Position numbers and translations under genes: made by a program. The notes under the pieces are model-generated. The model did not search any database, was not told the origin of the DNA, and worked only from the letters and a program-made list of their open reading frames with translations. Positions 33,041 to 45,575 of a stretch of 64,000 bases of DNA are shown here, in pieces. Positions within the stretch are counted from its first letter, which is position 1, and every line of letters begins with the position of its first letter. This DNA comes from Typha latifolia. Its lineage: Eukaryota; Streptophyta; Magnoliopsida; Poales; Typhaceae. The DNA is taken from contig CM034113.1 of assembly GCA_019914945.1 (NCBI GenBank), positions 3,576,850-3,640,849 on the forward strand. The letters run 5' to 3'.

Positions 33041-36000
33041 TGTAACAACCCAATCCCAAAAAAAAAAAGAATTTTGCATGGCATGACGTGGCCGGCCTCG
33101 TGCCATGGCTGCTGGCGCAGGCTAGGGGTGCCACGCACTCCTAGCCGCTGGCCCGGCCAACCAGGCTAGGCTAGCTAGCTCCGGTGGGCCCGTCGGTGCC
33201 ACAGCCCCAGCGCCGACGTCCCCTACCGCCTCTCTCTTCCCCTTTATAGTTCTCTCTCTCTCTCTCTTTCTCTCTCTCTCCCTCCCTCCCTCCCTCCCTC
33301 AAACTCTCTTTCTCTCTATCTTCCACTGTTATCATCGCCGCTACCGTCCTTCGAAACCACCGCCACCACCTCCGCGAGCGACGGTGAGCCCCTTCCCCTC
33401 TCCCTCTCTCTCTCTCTCTCTCTCTCTTGCTCATACCCGAGCTTGGGCTCATCGGAGCCGAGCCGCCAGCGAGAGGCCGACCGCTGGCTAGCCAGCAGAG
33501 GCCGGTGCCCTCCCCGCCAGCCCGGGTCCTCACTTCCCTCCCCTTCTCTCTTTCTTCTCTTCTTCTCTTCTCTTCTCTTCTTCTTCTTCTTCTTCTTCTT
33601 CTTCTTTCTTCTTTCTCCTTCCTTTCTTCTTCTTCTTCTTCCTCAGCTACTTCTTCTCTTCTTTGTTTTCTACAACAGTGCTAGGCTCGGCCCAGCACTA
33701 TAGCAGGCCAGTGCTGGACCAAGCCCAACACTAGTGTAATAATCCTTATTTTTATTATTTATTTATTTAGATATTTCTTTCTTAATTAATACAAATAGAT
33801 TTAGACATTAATTATTGGAAAATAGTATATATTCATCAATATGATTATCGTTGATTATAATTAGTTAGGTTATAAACTATTACATATAAATATGGGTAAT
33901 ACCAATATTTATTTCTTTATTTATTTATTTACTTATATGTCTAGTAGTTTAATAGATAGATTTGTAAATTATAATTATTAGATTTATATTCTAATAATCT
34001 TATGATATATATTTTAAGTAATTCTATTAATTTTATTTATATTATTATTCTACAACAAATAAAATACTAGGCTTATTTAGTTATTTATTTATTATTTTAT
34101 CGAGTAAAGACTGCATAGTCCCTAATTAATCAAGATAGAATATGAATTATAAAATTAATTATAATTAGACCAACAATATACTTATAGTTATTTAGCCTTT
34201 TATTTTATTTTATTTTATAATTATATAAAAGAAAATAAACCTCTTCTCCTTATACTATAATTAGCATTTTATGATAATAGTATAATTATAGTATTTGAAT
34301 CGTACCTATAATATAGATCTAGTTATGTAATCAATAATAAAATGAAGTAATTCTAAACCTAATAAACCTTTATATTTTAATTGAATTAATTCTAATTAGA
34401 TAAACGGCTAACATCATACTACTTAAATATTTTTAGATCTCGAACCCCTTATTTGAGACCTCGTGGACCTTGCTAGCGATGAGTGTGACTCGTTGATTGG
34501 CGGATGTGAGGGTTACGTGGTTTGCGTATTCTTATCAAGTGTGAGTAGTCTTATCCCCTAGACGCCTTTCTCAAATTATGTTATATTATATATTATGTAC
34601 ATGTATGTTTTGACCTCTAGCATGATTATATGACATTATCTAGAGATGATTATAGTCAAGCATATTTTTATCGTGCATAGAATTAGGCTGATCTTGGATA
34701 TGAGTATGATGATGATAAATAGAGATGATTAGAGATGATTATACTATTATGACTTTTCTGTCGGAGTGATTTCTAGTATGAGTGTGCATGTGATAGACTA
34801 GTAGGAGTATACATGTGTTAGATACATGGTTGGAGTCCACATTGCATCATTTTTCTCTTGATTCCTATTCCACCTAAATTTTTGTTATGCATTGACTCGT
34901 TATCGTACTGGATATATGCATGTGATCTAGCATTTAGAAGGAAAGCATGAAATGTGATTGATAGGATAGTTGATAGAAAGCATGGGGATACCTGAGTAGT
35001 CGCTAGGGTTAGGGGTGCTTGGAGTGATGATTATGGTCGCTGATATGTGATATCTCGTGGCCCATGTCCGAGGTCAGTTGAGTTTGTGCGCATAAACAAT
35101 CGGACACATGCCGTTCGCCAGGGCATATATGGCCAGTTATCCTCACGAGGTTTCTATCAACTATGTGGGTGCCTGGTCTGGATGAATGTTGATACCCTAA
35201 CGGGTGGCGGGGTATGATTATATTTGAGATACTCTTGCGGGTCGCGAAGTATGCTCTGCGCCTTCAGACATGATGTTGAGACCGGGTACTGGGTGTTGAC
35301 TGTGCACAGTGGTCTCCTATGATAATATTATACCGAGATGTCGGTGATGATCGTGATGTTGAGAAATGCATATTATTTCATTATCATCTGTTATACCTGA
35401 TTATCGAATGGTCAATATGCATCATAGGTGGTTGCATTTGATATCATAGCATGATCATGATCGGCATGCATCATATGTGTTATATTTGAGAGAGAGTAAT
35501 GATGATGGTGTGACATGGAGATTTATTTATATATTGTCAAGGATTATATATTTTATCAGTTATGACATGACATGTTATCTATTTTTCATTTATGTATTAT
35601 TGAGGAACATTCATATACTCATTCATGATATGATGCTCTTTCTGATTCATATTATTCAGTATATGATTTACTCTCTATTTGGCATCACTAATTCGGGGTA
35701 TAAGGTCTATTCACTAAGCCTTTTGCTCATGACTCTCTTTATTTCTTTTCTAACCCTCTTAGATATGTGGTACGTGATAGCGACTTAAGATATCTTGAGA
35801 AGATATTTTAGAGCGATGATGAGGTGAGCTATAGATGCGAGATGGTAAATATCATAGTTTATATAGGAATTGAGTTGTACTAGTATTTGATATTTGTACT
35901 CTTTTGTATTAGACGATAAATTGTATAATATAGGTTGAATCATAGTGTACTCTTGTATTAATCGTTTTAGTTATATCTTGATGGTTTGTTGTGGCCTGTG

Positions 36001-36274
36001 TGGGTCTTACCAGATTATGTAGTGGTTTAATGTATATTATTGTGGACTGGGATATTCATATGTTAATAAATGTATTTGGTTAATAGTATGATTTATCTGG
36101 TGATGGATTATGTGATCATGGATAGGTTAGTAGGTTTTATTTGATGATGTCATGATTATATGTGCACAGAGAGTATCTTGTGCGTGATGGGCCCCGCCCG
36201 ACTTATCGCGTGCGTTGCGCGTGCCGTGTGGGCGAATGAGCGTGCACGTGCCCGTGTCGGACGAGGGCATTACA
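33041..36274 (+). mobile_element. Giant solo LTR copy D (family G), longest copy
   Basis: TGTAACAACCC ... GAGGGCATTACA, 3234 bp, with target repeats GATGA (33036-33040) and GGTGA (36275-36279). The native family V sequence at that point is GGTGA, so the left copy has one substitution. It has the family plan: A-run, short hairpin, CT/TTC tract (33226-33650), AT-rich middle, conserved 34400-35900 block and GC-rich end with CACGTG. No protein-coding region. Confidence 0.85.
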
Positions 36275-36295
36275 GGTGAAGTCCGAATCGTATCA

Positions 36296-38324
36296 ATCCA
36301 CCATGCTTCCATACACCTTGTCCTCAAGATGGCTCGAGTCAAACTTGTTGTGTTCGATGGGTCATCCTCAGTTGAGCTTGGATACTTGTACTCTTACTGG
36401 CCCAAGGTGGGATTTGGGTCCGTCTACATTGGTCTCGGGTGGTCAAACTAATTGACTCAATGTCAGTTCAGCTATAGAAATCTGGTGCATCCGATTGCGC
36501 TCGGGAGGTCGAGTTGGGTGTAGTTAGGGGATCCTAATTAGGTCCACCTAGTGACTCGAGTTAGGTTCAACTAGCCGAACTGACTGTTGGTTGTGCTCAT
36601 AATTATTTTGCCCACTCCATGGATTAGGATCCAAGTCAAATGTGTTCTAGTATAAACAAACTCGAATTAAGTCAAGTAGAGGGTTTCTGATCAGGTCCCT
36701 TATTTGACTTAATTGAGTCCCCAAGTCCACAGATGACTCACACTTAACTTGACCCCTTTGACTCTTAGGTCCAACCCAGCTCATGTCTAGCAATTCAACC
36801 TAGTCAAGCTCAACCATGTAGCCATCTTGAAAAAATTCCATCTCCATATTTGCAAACCTGATGCAGGATTCATATCTAGCAATTCAACCACTTGACTTGA
36901 CCCCTTTGACTCTTAGGTTTTCAAAAAAAAATTTTAATCCCTAATATTTCTCCTAGAATTCCATCTCCATCTACCGTTGCCATAGGAGTTGCCTTGGCAC
37001 GTGGTAGCCATGGCTGAGCAGTGACCAACTCCGATAATCGCTCTAGTAGGGTTCTCGGCGGTGTGGTGGCGGCTAGCGGCGATGGAAGGCCGAAGTTGCC
37101 CCAAAAAATGAAATCTTCAAGTCCTTCTCTGTCTCGTTGCAACCACGGCAAGGAGCCTTCGGCTATCTGGAATACGAAAATAGCTGTCGGTGAGGTCCTT
37201 CTTGGGGTGGCAGTGGTTGACTGTTGTGGAAGGCTGAGGTTGATAGAAACAAAATCTTCATCTCCTTCTTCTCCATTAGTCGCAGCCATGGCAGGAAGCT
37301 TTCGATCGTTTGGGTGAGAAAAGCAACAACCCACGAGGTCTTTACGGGACTATTAGCGGCCGGTGCTGCCGTGGGTGGAAGATTACGACCTTCTCCTTCG
37401 AGTTGTAGCTCGGCGGGGAGCTGCAATGTCATCGCCGGTGATGACGCTGTCGCGGTCGATTGTCGATTGACCGAGGAGAATGGTGGAAGGTTGCTGGAGG
37501 CCATACGTGATTTCTTCCTAGTTGTGGACTCGCCGTGATTGCAAAGGGAGGTGGTGTAAGGCGGCCCAAGTGTTAGAACTCGCGGTTCCAGATCATCTCC
37601 CTCACCACTAATGAGGATTCCTGATGAGGGATATCCAGTGACCATGCATGGTCTTCCTCCATTCAATAGTGATTCGCATGGTTGTCGACTCATCGAATAA
37701 CTCCGTTCTGACATCGAAAGAACCTTTCCAACCGTCGAGCTCGCCGGAGAAAACTGCCGCCTTGAAATTGGACTCTTCACCATTTCTGTAGAGATTGGGA
37801 AAGGTGCGGCCAGCCTTTCGCGGTTTGTCAGCCAGGTCTCCGGTGCATGGGAAGATGTGGAGGTTCCGAGGGCTGCTATGATGGTTGAGGATCCCATTGT
37901 AGCCGGTGGTGATTCATTGTGGCTGACCATGGGTTGGGGTTTAGAAGCTCGATCTTGCTGGATAGCCGAACTCTCCCCTATTTTTGTGGGAATAGGGAGG
38001 CCGTGGAGGATGTTGGGTATACTACGGAGGGCTCCCCATGCTGCCTTGCGATTGCCATGCTTGTTGAAGAAGGTTTCAGCCACGCCCGTATTTCTCACAT
38101 CATCTCCATCATCATCTTATTATTGATGGCCATCTGTTCAGAAAGAGACCCAAACATAGCTTGAACGCTACGCTCTCCCGTATTTAGATTTGGTCGGGTG
38201 GTTCCGCGGTGGAAGTCCCCGCAATCGTTTACCCCTCCTCAATTGGGAGAATCTCTTCTTCCTCATCTCGTCATGCAGCCATGGCTCTGGTTGTCGTCAT
38301 ATGAAGCACGTGTCCACGGAACGG
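36296..38324 (-). mobile_element. Chimeric internal region of a family V element with foreign insert
   Basis: The left end (36296-36330) is polypurine tract and the last codons of chromovirus pol. The right end (about 38090-38315) is the gag start (minus-strand MTTTRAMAA and a match to the 17153-17335 segment). Between them, about 36330-38085, none of the gag-protease-RT-integrase sequence is present. This insert is GC-richer, contains a degenerate tandem repeat and has a 311-codon minus frame (37163-38098) starting at GTG, not ATG, with no recognised domain. The primer-binding site and the first part of the 5' LTR are deleted. It looks like a non-autonomous element that replaced its coding region with captured DNA of unknown origin. 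Confidence 0.6.
37084..37380. repeat. About 144-bp degenerate tandem repeat within the captured insert
   Basis: GGAAGGCCGAAGTTG at 37084 and GGAAGGCTGAGGTTG at 37228 begin two alignable units that share AAATCTTCA, TCCTTCT, CCAtGGCAGGAaGC-type and GAGGTC words in order. A weaker third start (GGAAGATTACG) lies at 37377. Confidence 0.55.
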
Positions 38325-38544
38325 GATCTCAAGATATCGTCCGATTAGTGGACAAACATTAGGGGGTCTTTCTTAGGATTTGTGGATGAGGAACGAGATC
38401 CTTGATGATGGTGGATGGTGGTGGACCGATGTTACTGGGGTGGCACCGATGAGTAAGTGGTGGTAGAATGGTTATGGATGATGAAAGGGGTTAGGGCAAG
38501 GTGATAGATAGATTGGAAGAAGGGGGAGGAGTGGGCCGCCTTAA
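38325..38544 (-). mobile_element. Family V 5' LTR fragment
   Basis: It starts inside the LTR (GGATCTCAAGATATCGTCCG) directly after the gag leader, so the primer-binding site and first 180 or so bases are deleted. It ends at GGCCGCCTTAAGG where giant LTR copy E begins. Confidence 0.7.
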
Positions 38545-41500
38545 GGCACGGGCACGTGCATGCCCACGCGCCCACACGGCACGCGCGGCGCACTCGAAAA
38601 GATGGGCGGGACCCGTCACGCACAGATACTCTCCTGTACACATACAATCATGACATCATCAAATACTACCTGCTAACATATCCATGATCACATAACCCAT
38701 CACCAATTAAATCATATTATTAACCAAATAAACCTGTTAATATATGAATATCCCAGTCCATAATAATATACATTAAACCACTACATAATCTAACAAGACC
38801 CACACAAGCCACAACAACCATCAAGATACAACTAAAACGACTAATATAAGAGTACACTATGATTCGACTTGTATTATACAATTCATCGTCTAATACAACT
38901 AAGTACAAATATCAAATACTGGTACAACTCAATTTCTATATAAACTATCATCTATACCATCTCGCATCTATAGCTCACCTCATCATCGCTCTAAAATATC
39001 TTCTCAAGATATCTCAAGTCGCTATCACATACCACGTATCTGAGAGGGTTAGAAAAGAAATAAAGAGAATCATAAGCAAAAGGCTTAGTGAATAGACCTT
39101 ACCCTGAATCATTGATGTCAAATAGAGAGTAAATCATGTACTGGATAATATGAATCAGAAAGAGCGTCATGTCATGAATGAGTATATGAATGTTCCTCAA
39201 TAATACATAAATAAAAAATAGATAACATGTCATGTCATAACTGGTAGAATATATAATCCTCGACAATATATAAATAAATCTCCATGTCATACCTTCATCA
39301 TAACTCTCTCTCAAATATGACACATGATGCATGCCGACCATGACCATGCTATGATATCAAATACAACTATATATAATGCATATTGATCACTCGATAATTA
39401 GGTAACCAAATGATAATAAAATCATATACATTTCTCAACATCACAATCATCAATCATCACCGACATCTCGGTATAATATCATCATACTAGACAATTGTGC
39501 ACAGTCAACACCCGGTACTCGATCTCAACATCATGTCCGAAGGCTCAAAGCATACTCCGCCACCTGCAAAAGTATCTCAAATATAATCATACCTCGCCAC
39601 CTGCTAGGGTATCAATATCCATCCAAACCGGGCATCCACATAGTTGATAGAAACCTCATGAGGATAACTTGCCACATATGCCCTGGCGAACAACATGTGT
39701 CCGATTGTCTATGCGCACAGACTCAACTGACCTCGAACATGGGCCACGAGATATCGCATATCAGCGACCATAATCATCACTCCAGGCACCCCTAACCTTG
39801 GGGCCTACTTGGCCTCACACTTTCTATCAACTATCCTATTAATTACATTTCATGCTTTCCTTCTAAATGTCAGATCACATGCATATATCCAGTATGATAA
39901 CGAGTCAATGTATAGTAGGAATTTAGGTGGAACAGAAATCAAGAGAAAAATGATGCAATGTAGACTCCAACCATGTATCTAACACATGCATACTCCTTCT
40001 AGTCTATCATATGCACACTCATACTAGAAATCACTCCGACACAAAGTCATAACAGTATAATCATCTCTATTTATCATCATCATACTCATATCCAAGATCA
40101 GCCTAATTCTATGCATGATAAAAATATGCTCGACTGTAATCATATTTAGATAAAGTCATATAATCATGCTGGAGGCCAAAACATGCATGTACATAATATA
40201 TAATATAACCTAATTTGAGGAAGGCCTCTAGGGGATAAGACTACTCACCGTCTGATCAGAAGACACAAACCACGCATCTCTCACGTCCGTCAGGTAACCG
40301 AGTGACACTCATCGCTAGCAAGGTCCACGGGGTCTCAAATAAGGGGGTTCAGGATCTAAAATATTTAAGTAGTATGATGTTAGCCGTTTATCTAATTAGA
40401 ATTAATTCAGTTAAAATATAAAGGTTTATTAGGTTTAGAATCTCTTTTCTTTATTTTTGATTACATAACTAGGTCTATAATATAGGTACGATTCAAATAT
40501 TATAATTCTATTATTATTATAAAATGTTAGTTATAACATAAGGAGAAGAGGCCTGTTTTCTTTTATATGAGAGTATTTCTAAATATATAATTATAAAATA
40601 AAATAAAAGGCTAAATAAGTATAGACAAGGTCTAATTATAATTAATTTTATAATTTATACACTATCTTGATTAATTAGGGACAATGCAGTCTTTACTCGA
40701 TAAAATAATAAATAAATAACTAAATAAGCTTAGTATTTTATTTGTTATAGAATAATCATAGAATTAATAGAAATACTTAAAATATATATGATGAGGGTAT
40801 TAGAATATAAATCTAATAATTATAATTTACAAATCTATCTATTAATCTAATAGATATATAAATAAATAAATAAATATAAGTATTTACCTATATTTATACC
40901 TAATTAATCATTAATTATAAAATTATCATTAATAAAATTATATTGAAGAATATATAATATTATTAAAATAGTTAGTGTCTAAATAATCTATTTGCATTAA
41001 TAAAGAATAAAAATACCTAAATAAATAACATAAATAAAATAATTAATTAATAAATAAATTAAATCTGCCATAAGTGCTAGGCCGAGCCCAGCACTGTGTA
41101 GAGAAGAAGAAGAAAAAAAGAAGTAGAAGCCGAGGAGGAAGAAGAAAAAGAAAGAAAGCAAAAGAAGAAGAAGGAGGAGGAGGCGGAGGAGGAGGAGAAG
41201 AAGAAGAAGAAGAAGGGAGGAGAAGGAGAAGAAGAAGAGGGGGAGGGGAGTTGAGGGAAAAGAAAGGAAGAAGAAATAGAAATAAGAAATAAGAAGAAGA
41301 AAGAGGAGAGGAAGAGAAGAAAGAGAGAAGGTGAGGGAGGAGCTTACGGACCCAGGCCGGCGGGGAGGGCATCGGCCGCTGCTGGCTAGCCAACGGCCGG
41401 CCTCTCGTCGGCGGCTCAGCTTCGACGAGCTCGGCCAAGAGAGAGAGAGAGAAAGTGAGAGAGAGAGAGCTTCTCACTGGTGGCGGCGGCTTCGGGAAGG

Positions 41501-41614
41501 TAGCGGCGGGCCGACGTCGGCGACAAGGAGTGCGAAAGATAGTGGAGAGAGAGTGGAGTGAGAGAGAGACCGAGAGAGATAAATAGATAGAGAGAGAGAG
41601 ATTTAAAGAGAGAG

Positions 41615-41645
<31 letters not shown>

Positions 41646-41832
41646 GGAGGCGGTGGAGGGGGTTGCGGCGACGCTGCTGCGGCAGCGGGCACGTGGCGCC
41701 CCCACCACGAAAGCTGCATGCGCAGCTTGCATGGGCACGAGGCCGGCCACAGTCTGGCCGGTTGCGTCGTGCCCATAAATTTATTTATTTATTTATTTAT
41801 TTTTTATTTTTTTTTTAAAATTGGGTTGTTAT
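38545..41832 (-). mobile_element. Giant LTR copy E (family G), minus strand
   Basis: Reverse-complement copy running from GGGTTGTTA at 41832 (5' end, last bases lost) to CACGGGCACGTGCATGCCC at 38545 (3' end, terminal GCATTACA lost). The GA-rich tract (41095-41650) is the complement of the CT tract of the other copies. The hairpin is at 41733-41774. A long Ser/Leu-rich minus frame at 41043-41750 is low complexity. The eroded ends leave no target duplication. Confidence 0.75.
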
Positions 41833-42819
41833 ATGTTAAGACCGAGTACCGCGTGTTGACTGTGCATAGTGGTCTAGTATGATGACATACAAAGATGATG
41901 TTGATGACTGAGATGTTGAGAAATGCATATGATTTTATTATTATGTGATTACCTAATTATCGAGCGGTCAATATACATGATATATGGTTGTATTTGATAT
42001 CATAGCATGGTCATGGTCGGCATGGATCATGTGTCATATTTGAGGGAGAGTTATAATGATAGTATCACATGGAGATTTATTTATTCATTGTCAAGGATTA
42101 TATACTTTTATCAGTTATGACATTTAATCTACTTTTCATTTATATATTATTGAGAATATATTCATATACTTATTCATGATATGATGCTCTTTCTGATTCA
42201 TATTATCGAGTACATAATTTACTCTCTGTTTGGTATTACTGATTCGGCATAAGGGTCTATTCACTGAGCATTTTGCTCATGACTCTCTTTATTTCTTTTC
42301 TAACCCTCTCAGATATGTGGTACGTGATAGCGACTTGAGATATCCCAAAAAGATATTTTAGATTGATGAGGTGAGCTATAGGTGTGAGATTGTATAGATG
42401 ATAGTTTGTATAAAAATTGAGTTGTATTATTGTTTGTTATATTTGTACTTTATTGTATCAGATGATGATTTGTATAATACATGTTAGATTATAGTGTACT
42501 CGTGTATCAGTTGTTTAGTTGTATCTTAATAGTTTTTGTCGTATCCTATGTGGGTCCTACGAGATTACGTAGTGGTCTAGTGTATATAATTATGGACATG
42601 AATATTTATATGTTAATAGGTTTATTTGGTTGATAATATGATTTATTTAGTGTTGGATTATGTCAGCATATGTTAGCAGGTATTATTTGATGATGTCATG
42701 ATTATATGTGCACAGGAGTGTATCTGTGTGTAACGAGCCCCACCTGTCCGTCGCATGAGCCGCACATACCGTGTGAGCGCGTGGGTGTGTAGGTGCCCGT
42801 GCCGAGCGGGGGCATTACA
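41833..42819 (+). mobile_element. Giant LTR copy F (family G), 5' truncated, plus strand
   Basis: It begins within the LTR (GTTAAGACCGAGTACC) and ends with the intact GGGGGCATTACA. It lies head-to-head with copy E. Its right edge abuts the integrase C-terminus of the 42.8-51 kb chromovirus. Confidence 0.75.
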
Positions 42820-44802
42820 GACGTAAGGTCACCTGTCGATACTGCGATCATAAACTTGCTTCATGCGGTTTTTAGCAAGTTTAAGATGGGCACGCAACCT
42901 CCTCAATGTGGCGTCTCAATCTATCAATGCTAAATCCACCTCCGTCTGATCTGCAGATGCCACTAGGTCATAGGCGCATAATGTCGGAGCCGTGCGCCCA
43001 TACACCACCTCAAACGGAGTCATGCCAATACTGCTGTGGTGGGCGGTGTTATAAGACGACTCCACCCACGGTAAGAACTCCAACCATCGTCTCAGCATCT
43101 CTCCCATAATGTATTGCAAATACTGCTCAATGCTTAAATTGACCACCTCGATTTGGCCGTCTGTTTGTGGATGGTAGACCGAACTGAAGTTCAATCAAGT
43201 CCCCTACAATCTGAAAAACTCATCCAAAAGTTGCTTATAAATACACGATCACGATTAGAGACAATCGTGTGTGGCATGTCATACAACCGAGCAACATATC
43301 TCACAAAAATTTCAGCCACTAACTTGGCTAAAAATGAATGTGACAATGTAGAAAATTGCGCATACTATCAACCACCACAAATATAATGGAATAGCCACGT
43401 ATCAGCGGAAGACCCTCTATGAAATCCATAGAAATGTCTTCTAAAACACAGTCCGGTATTGGTAGAGGCTGAAGTAATCCGGCCAGTTTCAATGTGGTTG
43501 CCTTCGCCCTTTGACGGACTTCACAAGCATGGACAAAACTCCTCACATCTGGCCTCAACTCATGCCATGTGCAGCTCTGTGATATCCTCCTATAAGTCCT
43601 CAAGACACCCTCTTGACCAGTCTCCGGAGTTGGTGGAAGTGCTCCAACAATTTTGGCCGCAATCCGTCATTTACGAGCAACTGGATGCACCCGCGGTCCA
43701 GTAGCAAGCCGCCTTGGTTCTCCAACTCCGGATGGCCCTCTGGATCATCCAATACCTCCTGTAATAACCTCATAACATCTAGGTCAGATGTACATGCATA
43801 CCTTAGCTCATCAAGAAAAGGAAAAGTGGGAGAAGAAAAGGCTGCGAGCTCGGCGGTATCAGGTTGGCGTGATAGTGCATCCGCCACTCTATTTTCCGTC
43901 CCCTTCTTGTACTGAATTTTATAATCATACCCTAACAATTTTGTGACCAATCTCTACTGTGCCGGAGTGTGAATTCGTTGTCCCATAAAGTATGGAAGAC
44001 TCCTTTGATCGGTTCAAATAATAAATCGCCTACTGATCAAATAAGGCCTCCATTTTGTCACCGCATGTAGGATTGCCAACATCTCCCTCTCGTAGGTCGA
44101 TAATTGCTAGGATTTATGTGATAAAGCCTTGCTGAGAAAGGCTATGGAATATCCTCCTTGTATTAGTACAACTCCTATGCCAACTCCCAATGCATCGCAT
44201 TCCAAAACGAACTCTTTGGTGAAGTCCGGTAAAGCTAGAACGGGTGTCGTTGTCATTGCTGTTTTCAAATTTTCAAGGACTGCAGTGGCTTCCTCCGTCC
44301 ATCTAAGAGAGTCCTTCCTCAACAAAGAAGTGAGAGGACCAGCGATCTTGCCATACCCAGCGATGGAGCGGCAATAATACACGGTCAACCCCATGAAGTT
44401 GCGCAATTCTATGGTGGAAGTAGGGATTGGCCAAGCTATCATGCACGCCATCTTTTGAGGATCTACTACCACTCCTTCTTGTGGCCTAAATACTCCATTT
44501 GTGGTACTCCCCATAGGCACTTGGACTTCTTAATCTTCAGCTGGTTTTGCTTTAACAAATTCAGCACATCCTTTTAATGTCGCCAATGCTCTATTTCAGT
44601 CATGTTGTACACAAAAATGTCGTCAAAAAAATACCAAGACATACTATCATAGCAGAGGCCAAAAAATATCATTCATTAGGCCTTGAAAAGTTGTCGGGGC
44701 ATTGCTGAGGCCAAATGGCATTACTCAGAACTCGTAGTGCTCGTCTAGAGTCCAAAATATAGTTTTGTACATATCTGCCGGGTGAACTCTAATTTGATGA
44801 TG
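42820..44802 (-). pseudogene. Outer chromovirus: RT C-terminus, RNase H and integrase
   Basis: In coding order from 44802: VMPFGLSNAP-like RT region, RT active site FFDDIFVYN (near 44600-44630, Phe in place of the usual Tyr), RNase H (44107-44520, TTPVLALPDF, FVLECDALGVGIGVVL), the RNase H-integrase linker (43600-43950, RVADALSRQPD), integrase zinc domain and core start (43328-43603, DISMDFIEGLP, FVVVDSM) and core end (42916-43194, SSVYHPQTDGQIEVVN, YNTAHHSSIGMTPFE). It has several stops and frameshifts. Its upstream part continues at 48120 after a 3.3-kb insertion. The C-terminus is lost at copy F. Confidence 0.85.
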
Positions 44803-45575
44803 ATACGATCTCCCCTTGGGCTAAGGTTCAATCTATGCCATTTTTAGATCTGGACAAGATCTGACACGAAACTTTAGAAAAGGATCTCGAAAGATACAGC
44901 CGTCAGATCAATGTGAAATTTTGATATATTGTAGTCCTAGAAAAAAGCTTTCCAACAAATCTTGTTTCAGGAAAATCGGACAGTGGAATCTCGAGATATC
45001 ATCTGAGAAATAGATGAATGTCAGGGAGTATCTATAGAGTCGTGGATGGAGGCACGAGATCCTAGGTGATGATGGATAGTGGTGGACCGCGATAATGGGG
45101 TGGCACCAGTGAGTAAGTGAAGATGGAAGGATTATAGATGATGGAAGGGGTTAGGGCAAGGTGATAGATAGATTGGAAGAAGGGAGAGGAGTGGGTCGCC
45201 CCCTAAGGGACTAGGGTGAGTCACTGGTCGAGGGAGGTTAGAAGCAGCGACGCCGGGGAACGAGAGAACGAGAGAGAAGAAGATGAAGGAGACTAGGAAA
45301 AAACTCAACTCATTCAATAATGACTCCTTGGTTGCCATCTATACATTTAGAGGCTAACCAAACAATTTAAAAATGATAATTATTAACCATAGAAATAGTG
45401 AATTTTTGTCTATCACATTCGATCGCGTTCGAACGCACATTTTGCAGGTCGGGTGCATTCGAACGCGACATATAGAAAAAACTTTTTTTTTAAATAAACA
45501 CTAAAACAAGATAAAGAGACATCCCTAAAGTGTATCCATGTTCGAGACGACATCGGTGAAGCCCAAATCGTAACA
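44803..45575 (-). mobile_element. 3' LTR of the short family V element
   Basis: TGATACGATCTCCCC at the left; the right end reads AAATCGTAACA, a one-base variant of the usual CGTATCA. Only about two TTCGAA palindromes remain (45415-45470), the fewest of any copy here. Confidence 0.85.

Noticed and set aside
33171..33703. Ser/Phe/Leu-rich and Arg/Glu-rich ORFs on both strands
   Set aside because: Microsatellite translation of the CT/TTC tract in giant LTR copy D.
37021..37538. Plus-strand ORFs of 98 and 104 residues in the captured insert
   Set aside because: They run antisense to an equally open minus frame over a tandem repeat, with no domain to choose between them.
41043..41750. A 235-residue minus-strand ORF rich in Ser, Leu and Pro
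   Set aside because: It spans the GA/CT tract of giant LTR copy E. The composition explains the open frame, and the other copies do not keep it.
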